Assembly: GCF_004011695.2 (NCBI RefSeq) | Contig: NC_082413.1 | Coordinates: forward strand, 1,409,001-1,473,000 | Direction: 5' to 3' | Origin: Ascochyta rabiei | Taxonomy: Eukaryota; Ascomycota; Dothideomycetes; Pleosporales; Didymellaceae | DNA length: 64,000 bases | Shown here: positions 1 through 11,167 of the stretch, in pieces | How positions within the stretch are numbered: the stretch's first letter is position 1 | Layout: every line of letters begins with the position of its first letter | Made by a program: the position numbers and the translations under genes | The notes under the pieces: generated by a model | Database searches by the model: none | Seen by the model: the letters and a program-made list of their open reading frames with translations, nothing else | Told to the model about the DNA's origin: nothing

Positions 1-26
1 GAGCTGCACAACATTCGCAGTCAAGC

Positions 27-124
27 GTGTGTCATCCAGCGTATGTCGTCAGGCGTGTGTCGTCAAGCGTGTGTCATCCAGCGTTTGTCGTCAAGCGTGT
101 GTCGTCAAGCATATGTCGTCGAAG
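27..124. repeat. 14-bp tandem repeat (about 7 copies)
   Basis: Seven consecutive 14-bp units of the type GTGTGTCRTCMAGC, with a few substitutions, run from 27 to about 124. They cause the overlapping repetitive reading frames on both strands here. No coding role is evident. Confidence 0.85.
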
Positions 125-728
125 CCAGGCACAGGCGAGCCGAAGTGGTGTTGCTGCACGTCGGCGTCGGCATTGACGTCGGCATTGACAGTGGCGCAGT
201 GGGCAGCCTGGATGCTTGCTTGCTTGCTTGGGCGCGGCCATCAGATCGGGAGTTTGCTTGCTTGGACGCGGCCGCCAGATCGGGAGTCCGCTGGCTTGGA
301 CGCAGGGCGCCAGGGACCGACCGAGGCCCACCAGAGGCCACCGTGGGACTTTTTGCCTGGAGGGGCAGTTCCGCACCTTGCTTGACTCGAACCCCCGAGC
401 TGTTGCCGTTCACATGCACCAGCACCAGCACCAGCACCACCATCACCAACACGCTCGACGGCTTCGACCAGAGAGAGAGAGCGCGCGAGAGAGAGCGAGA
501 GAGGGAGAGCAAAAAACGCCCACGGCCGACTGTCATCTGTCCGGGCGCCCATCCATTCACCTGCTGGCGTTCGTCGACCGCACGATTCATACACACCCAC
601 TCTCGATTTGATTTGGAGAGCTGCGGATAGCTCCGGCATCGCACTAGCCAAAGCGGCGCGATTCTTTCTAAGCATTGCCAATCCACGACCACTCTTGCGC
701 CGGACCACCAGCACATGCCCAGAGGCTT
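125..728. other. Intergenic, low-complexity DNA
   Basis: No convincing gene is seen. The stretch holds CAGCAC and GA-rich microsatellites (about 415-510) and imperfect repeats of a CTTGGRCGCGGC-like motif. Long open frames exist on both strands because the DNA is GC-rich and repetitive, but none resembles a known family. It may belong to the distal promoter of RIB3. Confidence 0.5.
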
Positions 729-834
729 GAAAGACTCGAGACTTGAGACTGGAAAGACTCGAGACTTAAGACTGGAAAGACTCGAGACTTGAGACTGGAA
801 AGACTCGAGACTTGAGACTGGAAAGACTGCAGAC
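729..834. repeat. 23-bp minisatellite upstream of RIB3
   Basis: Four near-identical 23-bp units starting GAAAGACTCGAGACTTGAG lie at 729, 752, 775 and 798, followed by a partial unit at 821. A separate ~25-bp duplication (GCTGCCGCAGACCTCACCACG) follows at about 850 and 899. The array ends about 120 bp before the RIB3 start codon and so probably lies in its promoter or 5'UTR. Confidence 0.9.
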
Positions 835-951
835 GGAGGGAATAGAAAAGAGCTGCCGCAGACCTCACCACGACGCCAACGAAAGTAGACGTAAAAAGCT
901 GCCGCAGACCTCACCACGCCCACAACAGAAACGCTGTGCAGGAACAGCAAC

Positions 952-1816
952 ATGGCCACCATGCCCGCTGAAACCAATGGAATCGCCGTCAATGGACTCG
1001 CCGTCAATGGACTCGCCGCCAATGAACTCGCCGCCAGTCGCCCTGCCGAGGGCATCATCCATCCCACACACGAGCTCTCGAACCCTCCCCCAGCAGACTC
1101 GGCCTTCGACTCGATACCAGACGTCGTCGCAGCTTTCGGTACGGCGGCGCCCATTCGCTCAGCACACCTTGACCACTGACCAGCTCGCAGCCAACGACGA
1201 GTTCGTCATCGTCCTCGACTCGCCCGACCGCGAGAACGAGGGCGACCTGATCATAGCGGCCGAGTCGCTCACGCCGGAAAAGGCGGCCTTCATGATCCGC
1301 TACAGCTCCGGCTACATGTGCGCTCCGCTGCCCGTGTCGCGCGCCGCCGCCCTGCACCTCCCGCAGATGGTCGCCGACAACGCCGACCCCAACCGCACCG
1401 CCTACGCCATCTCCATCGACGCAAACGACGACAGCGTGTCCACGGGCATCAGCGCGCACGACCGCTCGCTCACCTGCCGCCTGCTCGCCGACCCCAACGC
1501 AAAGGCCAGCCACTTCCGGCGGCCGGGGCACATTCTGCCGCTGCAGGCCCGCGACGGGGGCGTGCGGGTGCGGAGGGGACACACCGAGGCCGCCGTCGAT
1601 CTGTGCCGGCTGGCGGGCAAGCAGCCCGTCGGTGTGATTTGCGAGATGATCAACGACGGGGAGAGCGTGGACGGGAAGCCAGCGCTGCTGGGAAGCGGCA
1701 TGATGAGGACGGACGAGTGTCTGGCGTTTGGAAAGAAGTGGGGGATCAAGGTGTGCACCATTGAGGACATGGTCACCTACATCGAGCAGAACGAGGGCAA
1801 GCTGCCCGTGCCATAG
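952..1816 (+). CDS. RIB3: 3,4-dihydroxy-2-butanone 4-phosphate synthase
   Basis: Converts ribulose 5-phosphate to 3,4-dihydroxy-2-butanone 4-phosphate and formate, supplying the four-carbon unit of riboflavin. Exons 952-1138 and 1191-1816 give 270 aa. The 52-bp intron starts GTACGG and ends CTCGCAG. Splicing joins FDSIPDVVAAF to ANDEFVIVLDSPDRENEGDL, which restores the usual N-terminus of the family; without it the frame stops at about 1179. The acidic DRENEGDL loop (metal and substrate binding), the STGISAHDR block and the RRPGH and RRGHTEA segments are all present. The ATG at 952 is chosen; the ATG at 961 in the same frame is an alternative. The first ~45 residues contain short GLAVN-type repeats and are probably non-catalytic. 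Product assignment is firm. Confidence 0.95.
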
Positions 1817-2120
1817 AGCGGAGCGTGTTGTGCAATCCAACCACGATCTCTTGTCTACCAACAGAACACAGAACACCGAACATGTCCACACCCCTGAACC
1901 TGAAATGAGTGCAGAATAGGTGCGAGAGGATCCCATGTAGACGAGACGAGAAAAGTCGCCCCGTGCGAGACATGACGTGCACAAGATTCCCTCTCCTGAC
2001 ACGCAAAGACCGAGAAGACGGCACGGGAGGCTCTCACGTGCTCTGGCGATGCCGCCAAGTCCAACGCGTCGCCGCCCGCGTCTGTCCACCTGCCCACCCC
2101 TTGACACGCAGCCACCTTTT
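1817..2120. other. Intergenic spacer between RIB3 and the dynactin p27-like gene
   Basis: No gene is recognised. It should hold the RIB3 3' end and the promoter of the next gene, which is on the same strand. Confidence 0.5.
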
Positions 2121-2280
2121 ACGCCAACCATCCGCGGCCCATCCACGCCAACCATCCACGGCCCATTCACGCCAACCATCCGTGGCCCATTCACGCCAAC
2201 CATCCGTGGCCCATCCACGCCAACCATCCACGGCCCATCCACGCCAACCATCCACGCCAACCATCCACGGCCCATCCACA
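2121..2280. repeat. 24-bp minisatellite (about 6 copies)
   Basis: Units of the form ACGCCAACCATCCACGGCCC plus ATYC repeat from 2121 to about 2280, with one shortened 13-bp unit near the end. The array stops about 14 bp before the ATG of the dynactin-like gene, so it probably lies in that gene's 5'UTR. It also creates a long repetitive open frame on the minus strand, which I treat as spurious. Confidence 0.9.
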
Positions 2281-2293
2281 GCACACGCCCGCC

Positions 2294-3007
2294 ATGGCCG
2301 CCCGCGACCCCAGGCGAACCTCGACCGCCCCCAAGCGCACCTCGCTGCTCCCACGGCCCAGCTCCATCGCCGTCGACCCCACCGCCTTGATCGCCCAGCA
2401 CGCCCAGCTCACCGGCACACACCCCATCACCATCGGGCCCGGCGCGGTGCTGCATCCGCACAGCAAGCTGAACAGCACCGGCTGCGTCGTCATGCTGGGC
2501 GAGGGCTGCGTCGTTTTCGAGCGCGCGCGTGTCGGCCTTGCTGACGTGGACGCGCCGAGGCCCGAGTCGAGTCGGCGCACGAGCGGCACGAGCGCTGGAG
2601 GGCGGGGGGATGGCGTGGTGCTGGGCCGGAACGTGACCGTGGAGGCGAATGCAGTCGTCGAGGCTGCCGAGGTGGGCGAGGGCACGCTGATTGACGTCGC
2701 CGCTGTGGTGGGGCGGGGAGCGGTCATTGGGAAGGTAGGCAGCCTTCTCTTCTTCTCCGTCGCTGATGCTTCCTCGGAGACCTCCACTGACTCTCCGCAG
2801 CACTGCACCATCTCCGCAGCCTCCGTTGTCCCGCCCTACACCACGCTGCCAGACTACACTGTCGTCTTCGCCGGGTCCCAGAAACGCGTCGATAAGACGC
2901 TCCAGCAGCGTCCGGACCTACGCGAGGCCAGGATGGCCGTGCACAAGAAGCAGCTGGACATGTTCAGGCGGCTGATGGCAAACAACATCGCAAAGTGGAC
3001 CGGATGA
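2294..3007 (+). CDS. Dynactin subunit 6 (p27)-like left-handed beta-helix protein
   Basis: Dynactin p27 is part of the pointed-end complex of the dynein activator dynactin. Exons 2294-2734 and 2801-3007 give 215 aa. The 66-bp intron (GTAGGC...CCGCAG) is a multiple of three without a stop, so an unspliced reading would carry 22 foreign residues (VGSLLFFS...). Hexapeptide-repeat segments typical of a left-handed beta-helix are visible (ITIGPGAVLHPHSKL, NVTVEANAVVEAAEVGEG, ISAASVVPPYTTLPDYTVVF), and the C-terminus QLDMFRRLMANNI fits the family. An Arg/Ser/Gly-rich insert (about residues 92-113) interrupts the helix. p25 or another hexapeptide protein is possible but less likely. Confidence 0.8.
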   Translation: MAARDPRRTSTAPKRTSLLPRPSSIAVDPTALIAQHAQLTGTHPITIGPGAVLHPHSKLNSTGCVVMLGEGCVVFERARVGLADVDAPRPESSRRTSGTSAGGRGDGVVLGRNVTVEANAVVEAAEVGEGTLIDVAAVVGRGAVIGKVGSLLFFSVADASSETSTDSPQHCTISAASVVPPYTTLPDYTVVFAGSQKRVDKTLQQRPDLREARMAVHKKQLDMFRRLMANNIAKWTG

Positions 3008-4239
3008 AAGAGGAGGGTGTGCAGAATACACGCCATCAAATGGTACAGGCTGATTCGACAGACTGTGGCAAGAGCAGAGACCGACTTGTCTGATCTCTGC
3101 CCGCTATTCCCCACCTGACGGCGAAGAGGCGAAACGCTTCAGCTACTACGGAGCAAACACGGGTGTTGGGACGACTACCAGAGGAACAGCCGCTGACCTG
3201 CATCCACGGCCTTAGCACTGCAGCGTGCCATCGTGTTGCAGCAAAGGCAGAAAACGTCGACTTGATCCAGCCACACGCGCTGAAAACACTGGAGAAGTGT
3301 ACACGCCCGCGTCGCCCCACTCCACCAAGGGACACAGAACCCAGTTCTTGAAACCGCCGGCATGGTAGCGTAGGATGCTTGCACGGTGGGAAGGGGGCAC
3401 CTGCCCTCTCGACCAGCGCGATGCTTTTTAGCTCGAGACATGATATCAACCCATAACATTTTCGGACCCCAATTTTCTTTCTTTCTTTTCTCCCTCCCCC
3501 TTCCTGCCATGGCTTTTTGGCTCAAACACACGGTTTGAGCAGGTCGAAGGTGCAGCAGCACGAACAAAAGGAAAAAAGAGGAAAGGAAAAGGAAAGCTCA
3601 GGATCAGGCTGCGCCTCCCTCTCCTTCCTGTGCTTGATCAGGAGCAGTTGTTTCAGTCGAGCCGTGTCCATCTATCTCTATAGGAACGAGTGTTTGTAAA
3701 AGCAAAACCCATCCAGTATCGTATCCGTCTGCGCGCGGAATACCACCCACGGACCCAGACAACCTCTAGATTATTATTTTTATTTTTTGTCTGCATATCC
3801 AGGGGCCGTGCAACGCCTTCCTTCCAGCTTGGCCAAGCACGCGCGACGTCCCCGCCGCTTCCAACCTGGAACCTCCTGCCCGGCCGTCGCTTTCCCCTCC
3901 GAGCCACGACGGCCAGAAAAGCCCGAGCAACGTCACGGCCTGCGTCTGTGCGGTTTCGTCCTGGAGTACAGCGTCGTCCGCTGAAGACGTGTCCCGTCAT
4001 CAGAAGGCTCCCTTTTTTTTATTTTTTTTCATTTTTTTTTATTTTTTCCCTTGGACCAGTTGGACGGAGACGCAGGGCTGTGCTGGGTGGGGGACGGAAA
4101 GTGTTTTGTAACTCAATCGCACGCGACTCTTGTTGTGATGTGGCGTTTCGACGCTCGAGGGGGCGGATGTCATGTCCGACGACATGTGGGTTACGAAAAG
4201 TGGGTGCGTGTAGAAAGACTGGCATGGATGGGTTTCGAG
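3008..4239. other. Intergenic region without a supported gene
   Basis: It lies between two convergent genes. It contains pyrimidine- and purine-rich tracts (3471-3600) and poly-T runs (4010-4050). Several frames of 60-230 codons occur, but none has a recognisable domain, plausible splice structure or steady composition. It probably holds the two 3'UTRs. Confidence 0.5.
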
Positions 4240-6967
4240 TCAACGATCTGGCCTCGGAACCGCGTCCTGCAACCGCCTCAATCGCTCCTCATACACGGGC
4301 AAGGCTTCCCTCAACCTCCTCCTGCTCTCCCGCTGCCCGACACTCAGCTGCTGCTCGTCAACCAACAGCTCCTCCATGACTCTCACAAAGTTCAAAAGCT
4401 CGGCCTTGATCTCGTTCAGAAACCAATGCACGACTGGCCTGAGCCGGCGCTCTACATCTGCCACGACGGCTTCCTCATAGCGGTCTACAATCGTGCCGCC
4501 ATGCCACCCACCAGTCACCAGGTAGCGGTCGAGCGCGGCTACCTGCCGCGAGTACTTGCCGATGCCCGTCTTCGTCGCCACCTTGCGGTAGATGGGCGCC
4601 ATGAGCGAGGCAAGCAGGCAGCCGACGTCTTCCTCGGTCGTGGCGAAGCGGTGGGTGGCGCGCACGACGCGGTGGAGCTGGAACTCAAAGGATCCCGACG
4701 TGGTGAAGATGGCGTGTTCGAGCTTGCGCCACTCGCGGTGGAAGCTGGCTTTGAACGGGGTTTGGTCGGCGGAGTTTTCGAGGGCGGCGAATACGTCGTT
4801 CATGCAGTCGTTGATTCGGCTTGACATCTGCTTCCATCCGCTTGCGCATCGTGAGTATGTGTTTTGTGTGAATGTCTCAACGGCCGGCTCCATGCGCTCT
4901 TGTAGTGTTTGGTTCCAGTTGACGCGCAAGCCCTGCAATGCCCGCGCCCGGCTGTTGGCGATGAAGCCGTGATCGCGCAGAGCCTTGTTGAACGATGCCA
5001 CAAGCACTGGGCCGTTGACTGTTTGCTGCCACTCAGTGATGACGTTCTTGACTAGTTCCAGTTGTCGCTCAGCGTCAGGCTGGTACGGCCAGATGCGCAG
5101 AGACGGCAGCAGCTGCGTGTTGGCGAGCTGCTTGAGATCAGCGTACAACGTTGGTATCTGCTCCTTGGCAAGCTGCTCGCAGAAGGCTGAGTATCCATAC
5201 TCGTCCTCGAACTTCTCCAACACACGAGTGCCACTGTCGGCAATCTCAGCCATGACTAGGTGGATGTGGTGCCAAAGGTGTTCATGGTTGCGGGCACTGG
5301 TCAGACTGAGCAAGTGTCGCTTCAATGCTGGAACCCGCGTGTCACTCACACTCATGACTGGTGTGCGCAGTCGAGACGGGTCCAGCCATTCGAGATACTG
5401 CGCCGCGGAGATGGCGAAGACGGCAATATCGTTAGGGCTTTCTGGATCGAGTGCTGCGTACTTTGCTGCGATGTTGTCGCGTAGACTGTTCGCTCGCTCG
5501 CGAATCATAGCGTTGAGTGCCTGCTCTTGCAGATATGCAAAGTACAACCGTTTGACGCTGGCGTCCTGTATGATCTCTGCTTCAGCCTTGAAAGTTCTAA
5601 TGGTAGTGTATGGCTCAGCTGTGGATTCGCGTATACGATCGTTTGCGTCCTGGACACCACTCAAGAATATGGTCTGTGATCATGAGGTCAGTATGCAAGT
5701 GAAGCTCCCCAGAACAACAACCTACTTACATCGATTTTATTGTAAACTAGAATCGTGTTGTTGAAGCCATGTGCCCGAATTGACTGTCTAATCAGAGCAT
5801 CTAGATCTGAATCTTCCAGGCCTCGTTCAGGACGATCGCAGATGATCAACTCAACATCAACATCTCTTCGGATGGCGTTAGCTCTTGCGATGCGGTCCTG
5901 GTTGATGTCTCGGAGACCTTGCGAGGTTAGTGTTGCGTCGGCTTCTATACAGAGTGTGCCTTACCTGGTAGATCGACAAAAGTTAGACCTGCCCTCAGGA
6001 CAGCAGCACCAGTCTTAATGATGAAGAAGTCAACAAACGGCGCCAGACTATCAGCTGCACTCCGGACCTGGTCGAGGTCGTTGTCCTCGACCTTTAAGTA
6101 GGAAAGTTTCCGGTTCTGAGTAGCCCCTGCGGAGGAGATGCGTTGTTCAATGGCATCGACGCAAGCGCGGTGGAGGTCGCCACTTCCAGTCATCTCTACT
6201 GTTAAAAGAGACTGCAGATAGACTGTGGACTCCGCATTGCCCGCCGTATTGAAGGCGGCATCGAAGAACTCCTTTGCGGTCAATGCGTGGCGGCGGCTAT
6301 CGTCGTCTTCTTGGTTATTGTCCGTGCCAAAGTGGTATTCGTGGTATCTCCTGATATGGTTTTCAGTCATGGTCGTTATTGCGGCTGTGTCGAAAAATTC
6401 TATGTCAAGATCACTGCTTGTTGTGTCGCCAGGTGCATCTGGGTGGAGCACGATCCTGGTCGGGTAGAGCGTGCATGAGCGTCCTTCTGCTGAGCTCTTT
6501 GTGATATCCGGGCGATTGAAAAGGGCCTTGTATAGGAAACTCTTTCCAACACCTGCTGGACCGACTGTGGTTACGACCAGAGGTTTAGGAGCGCCGATCC
6601 CTCGCCCTTGCTGTATGACTTCCCGTTGATTTGCCATTTCTGCGTCGTCGTCCTGAAATCCCTGCAATTTAATCCAGAAATCTCGCAAGACTGTGTCGAT
6701 CTCGGTATGAAGCGCAGGTACGTCAAGGCGAAAGTACGGATGGTCGGGCGCTGGCTCTTGCGCTGGATCGTGGACCTCTTCAGCGCCGATGGTGGTCGCA
6801 TGGTCGTGACAATGATCTGCTTCGAATGCCTGAGGTGACAGTACCGCGCTCACATCTCTTTCTCTAGGTGTCATTAGTTGCCGCTCAAGCCACATCGACG
6901 CTGCTGCATACTCGGGGCGAGGTGACACTTCAGGCACGAAGAGGCTATCAGATTGGCAGCCGCTCAT
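4240..6967 (-). CDS. Dynamin-like large GTPase (SLIP-GC-like)
   Basis: Predicted P-loop GTPase of 874 aa from three exons: 6967-5965, 5917-5730 and 5673-4240. Both introns have GTAAG donors and the phases agree. G1 is GPAGVGKS at about residues 136-143. G3, DLPG, is rebuilt across intron 1 and continues LRDINQDR. G4 is NKID, just before intron 2. A long helical C-terminal half follows. This architecture occurs in fungal proteins annotated as dynamin-family or nuclear GTPase SLIP-GC-like; their cellular role is poorly known and I do not assign one. The ATG at 6967 is the first in-frame ATG that gives matching exon phase; the open frame upstream starts with no ATG. Confidence 0.85.
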
Positions 6968-7508
6968 ATTGACAGTAACCCAACTCAAAGTACGGCAGAG
7001 TACGACAGAGTACGACAGACCCGGGCCGAGGAAAAGGAACCTTCTTAATCGTGATGATCTCAAACAGGCGGCAGCGTGACCACAGCAGCGGTGACGCAAA
7101 GTCAAAGTGAAAGAAACGGTCGTCGCAGTCTCGGCAAGGCCCTTGATTGGGCCATTACCGATAGGTGTAAGATTCGAACGTGTTGAGGTGAGAGAGCAGT
7201 CATAGTCGGTGGTGTTTGGATTCAGGACTGGTGACGTATGCGCAGGTGGGCCATGTCTACGTTGCTTTGTGCAGTTGAAGGCTCAGGTGGCTGGCTTCTC
7301 GGCCATATTGTGAGCCTGCTGGCGAGGTGATGTGGTATATGCCGCTAAACGGTGGCTAACTAGAAGCAAACGTACCTGGTCGAATACCGTTAGCCTTCTG
7401 GTTTTACTGAAGAAAGTAAATCGTGTCGCATTCTTCTTCACCACATCCTAGCCGAGGTATAAATCATCTACGCGCAACTACCCTTACACTGCCAACGCTA
7501 AGGCTGCT
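6968..7508. other. Intergenic spacer, upstream of the GTPase gene
   Basis: No gene is seen. It should contain the promoter of the GTPase gene on the minus strand and the 3' end of the next minus-strand gene. Confidence 0.5.
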
Positions 7509-8085
7509 CTACAGGACAACTACATTGTCATCGTCGTCTAGCTTTGGAATCCTACTGCCCTCCGGCTTCCTCTCTTTCTCCGGACTTGGCCGAACTTCTA
7601 CATCGAGTCTGCCCACAATCTCACCCTCAACACTACTCAGGCTTCCATCGTCGGAGTCGCTCTCGATGTCGTCGAACATTCTTCGCAAACGTTGATACCC
7701 TTCTCTTTCCTCTTGCTCTTGTGTCTTTTCGTCATCAAGATCATCGCCAGCATCGTCATCGTTTTGCTGTGACCCTTCCAGTTCGGCTTTGCGTTGGGCG
7801 AGACGGAGGGCGAATTGGCGGCGGGCGCGTGAGGGTGGCACTTGAAGTGGAGGTGGTATCTTGGACTTGTCTCAATGTTAGCGAGGTTCGAAAAACCGAC
7901 AGGTGTCGACGAGCGAGACGAAAGCTGTGACAGAGAGGGGAACGTAGACATGAGGGAAAGTTGTTCACAAAGGAAACGCCTGCCGCGACGGATATTGCTA
8001 CAGAAGTCATACACCTGTTCAAGGTCGTATGTACGGAAAAGATAGATGATCCCAACACCCAGCATGCAAATGCCTCATAGCTCAT
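7509..8085 (-). CDS. Small acidic hypothetical protein (tentative two-exon model)
   Basis: The best-supported part is the last exon (7865-7509): SKIPPPLQVPPSRARR, then a basic and glutamine-rich helix (FALRLAQRKAELEG), then a strongly acidic tail with DDDAGDD and DDIESDSDD. An acceptor with a good branch site (CGCTAAC, then ACAAG) precedes it. Joined to an exon from the ATG at 8085 with donor GTGAAC at 7968, the product is 157 aa. The first exon is uncertain, because another frame on the same strand (MLGVGIIYLFRTYDLEQ...) is also open. I do not recognise the family. It follows the SAPS gene on the same strand by about 100 bp. Confidence 0.35.
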
Positions 8086-8189
8086 ACTCAGTAGCGCGCA
8101 AGACAGACGGAGATTAGAAAAGAAACGCACCAAGCGCGCAAACAAGATCGTGTTGTGTTGGCTCGGGTAGAGTTCGGATGGAGACGGGG

Positions 8190-11167
8190 TTATCGGTAGT
8201 CCATATCAGCATCGTCAAATGAGACTTCACCCACTTGTTCGGAGTCGTCGACAGGTCCCTGTCGATCCCTGTTTCCATCGTCGTCTTCCATGTCTTCGTC
8301 TTCTTCATCACTCGAATTAGTAAACCCGCTAAGCAAGGAGCCACCGCTGAAAGTGTACCCACCACCGGTGTCACCTTGCTGGGCGAGGTCCATGCTGTCG
8401 AGGCCAACAGCTCCGTTGTTGCCAATGCTTGCATTCGAGAGGCCGCCGTCGCCACCAAATCCAGATGCGGCATTCACTGCGTTGAGTACAGCTTGTCTTG
8501 GGCCAACGCTCATGTCTGGCCGAACGCCACCCAGAATTGCGTTATCCCTCTCGCGAGTGTCTGACAGGACGTGCTCGACGTAATGGATCCACTCTTCACT
8601 GTGGACTTTATCGACAACTGCCTGGGAGAGTATCTCTGTTGGATGCCTTTCTGTGAATTTGAGCACCTCTTCTGCAATCAGAGTCAGGTGACCCATGTAG
8701 CCCAACCTCATGTGAGTCTCCTGCTGAGCTTTGTCGCTTTCTTGCTGGCCTTCGATGATCCTCTCGGTGATGCGCCCGGTCTGGAAAAGGTCGACAGCTA
8801 AGGACCGGTTGTAGCCACGGTCCATCTGACCGTTGAACACTTGCTGTACAACATCGTAAACGACATTGTGAAGGAAGTTGTTCCACGGGAAGCGGAAGAA
8901 GAAGTCCTGTACATGTTAGCAACGATGTGGACATGGAAGGGCAACGGCTTACGAGAATAGTTGGTACGACCTTGTTCTCGACAAAGGTAAGCTTTAGGAG
9001 ATCGCCAACAACGGGGGTACCATCAACGTCGATCTCGAATTGCTGATTTTCTTGCTTCTCAGTGTTTCCGAAAACCACGGATCGTGCGCTTGATGCTTCG
9101 TCGATGGGTGTTGCTTCTGCGGCATCTGCATCTGGAGCTGCTGCTGTAAACCGCGAAGTATCAATCTTTGCGGTCTCAGTGCTTCCTTCACGGTTCTTAC
9201 CCGCGAAGAGTGGTGCAGGTTTGTCGTCAGCATGTGGCGACAGCGGCTCTGGCTCTTCTGAAGTCTGGTTCAACTGTTGTGTTAGGAGCGATGGGGAGGC
9301 CTTTGACTCAGTCTCCTCTTTGGGTTCTTCTACTGCTTCTTCTCTGTCTCTGTCGTCCATAACGGTGTCGTGGTCTAGATCGAGACCTCCGACCTTCGAT
9401 GTCAGGCCAGCCGACGTTGGGGACTCCGCATCATCTGCAGCCTTTGCAGGTGTAGTCGCAGCGGGCGACGCTGCATCATTGGGTGGCGTAAGTGGCTCGT
9501 CCACAAACTCGCCATCGCCCTCGCCTGACTTCTCGACAGGCGATTCCTTGGGATCTGACTTGGGCGAGCGCTCCAGAGGTTCGCCAATCTGCTCCTTCTC
9601 AGTGGCTTCTATCGTTGCTACGGCGACGTCCGGCGCGGTGACCTTCTCAAAATCATCTTCGGAGTTGTTCTGGACTTGGAGTGGCTTGATCTCCTCAGGC
9701 GAGTCCACGGAAGGTGCTCGTGCATGGTGGAAGCCCTGGCTGTCCACGCTGGTCGAGAAATCACCGAGGTTGGCCGGGTTGCCTGCAAGGAGTTTGCCCT
9801 CGGCCTTCAGGCGTTCGCGCTCAGCATCCCGTCTCTTGACCTCGGCCTCGCTTCCGCGCTCGTTGAGAAGAGCCATGTTGCTGCAATGCAACAACTCAGC
9901 CATGAGTTCGCATGTCTTAAAACGATCGAATCCCAGCGGCTCGATCTTCTCCCCGAATGCTGTCTTCAGCTCCCGCTTCTTCATCGCTGTGGAGCCGTCG
10001 TTCTGTACGACAAGCCTGCTGGAACTGTGGACCAACTCCATAAACTGTGGGATGTGGTTCGCGAACTGGCGTAGCAGCGTGCCCAAATAGATAGGGTCTG
10101 AGTTCTTAGGTACGGGTCCAATCTGATTCTCCAAGTCGTAGTCAGAGTTGTTCTTGCGGATGACCTCGATGATGATGCCCACGCCCACAGTCAAGGGATT
10201 TCCACCGCGCAGCATGTGTTCGATCAATTGCTTGAGGCATGCCTCGGAAACAAGCTGGCGCGTGAGTTCGTTGGGCCCTATCACCGACTGATCCTGGGTG
10301 GTCGCGTTGGCCGATATTGTTATGATGGCCTTCAGGAAGTCGCCAGCTGAGGTTTGTGTCGAGGTGGAGTGGTCAGGGCCGAGGAAGGCGATCAGTCGGG
10401 GGATAAGGTCCTGCTGCTGCAGCCACTGGGTCTGTTAGCACGCAACATGGTCACTCGAAGGGAGGATGCCTTACGTCGACGATGCCCTGGCCGCCCTCAC
10501 TCTTCTCGAGGCTGATGATCTTGAGCAGCAGGTCCATGATGACCGGGCAGTCGACATGCTGGAGCATGTCGGTGACGACATTGTCCAAGGATTTGAAAAA
10601 GTCCAACATCTCCTCCATCTTGCGGTCCAGCAACGACTCGTTCACTTTGGTGAAGTAGCCAGCCTGGACAGGGTCGAGTGGGACAGGCTGCCTGATGTAG
10701 GCCCAGAAGTGCTTCAGCGAGTCCTGGTTCTCCAGGACAGCCTCTGATATGGACCAGACCTCGGAGGACAGAATCTCGCAGGAGACGTAGGCATACTTCA
10801 TACGCTGCCTCTCTTCCTTGCTCTCTTCGCCATCGCCGGCATCGGACTTTGCGTTGGACTGCGAACGCGCTCTGCCTGCGACCTTGCCGAAGAAGCTCGA
10901 GCGGCTGGGACTCCCAACGTCGCCAACGCCTTCACTGGGGGTGCCTGCTTCAGACGGCTCTGACGGGCTTGCGGCCGCTGTGACGTAGCGCAGCAGGCGC
11001 TCGAGGACGTTCTCGTCGCGCAGGTACTCGATGAGCTTCGAGTTCTGCTGCTTCAGCTCCTGTATGAGGTCGGACTCGTCCAGCAGCTCCTCGACGGTGA
11101 CGTCGGGCTTGTCGAGGATGCTGTCCAGCGACGACAGCTGTGCGTACCCGCCGAAGCGCCAGAACAT
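8190..11167 (-). CDS. SIT4-associated protein (SAPS domain, PP6 regulatory subunit family)
   Basis: Regulatory subunit of a PP6/Sit4-type protein phosphatase (yeast SAP155/185/190, human PP6R). Exons 11167-10475, 10431-8953 and 8906-8190 give 962 aa. Introns are 43 and 46 bp; intron 1 has a GTAAGG donor and a GTGCTAACAG branch/acceptor only a few bases apart. The N-terminus MFWRFGGYAQLSSLDSILDK and the helical blocks (DLIQELKQQN, RLLRYV, LKHFWAYIRQP, RGGNPLTVGVGIIIEVIRKN, PWNNFLHNVVYDVVQQVFNG) are characteristic of the SAPS domain. A disordered acidic insert of about 300 residues splits the domain, and the tail is Ser/Asp/Glu-rich. The stop after DADMDYR is taken as the C-terminus. Confidence 0.93.

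Noticed and set aside
105..1154. A 349-codon minus-strand frame
   Set aside because: Built from tandem repeats and overlapping the RIB3 start; no domain or family resemblance.
2735..2800. Reading the dynactin-like gene without an intron
   Set aside because: The 66-bp segment is open in frame, but it has GT...CAG ends and codes for a hydrophobic, serine-rich stretch that breaks the beta-helix pattern.
1055..2803. A 582-codon minus-strand frame spanning RIB3 and the dynactin-like gene
   Set aside because: It is antisense to two real genes and its middle is the translated 24-bp minisatellite; GC-rich DNA gives long shadow frames.
9062..10090. A 342-codon plus-strand frame, rich in serine
   Set aside because: Antisense of the acidic disordered region of the SAPS gene.
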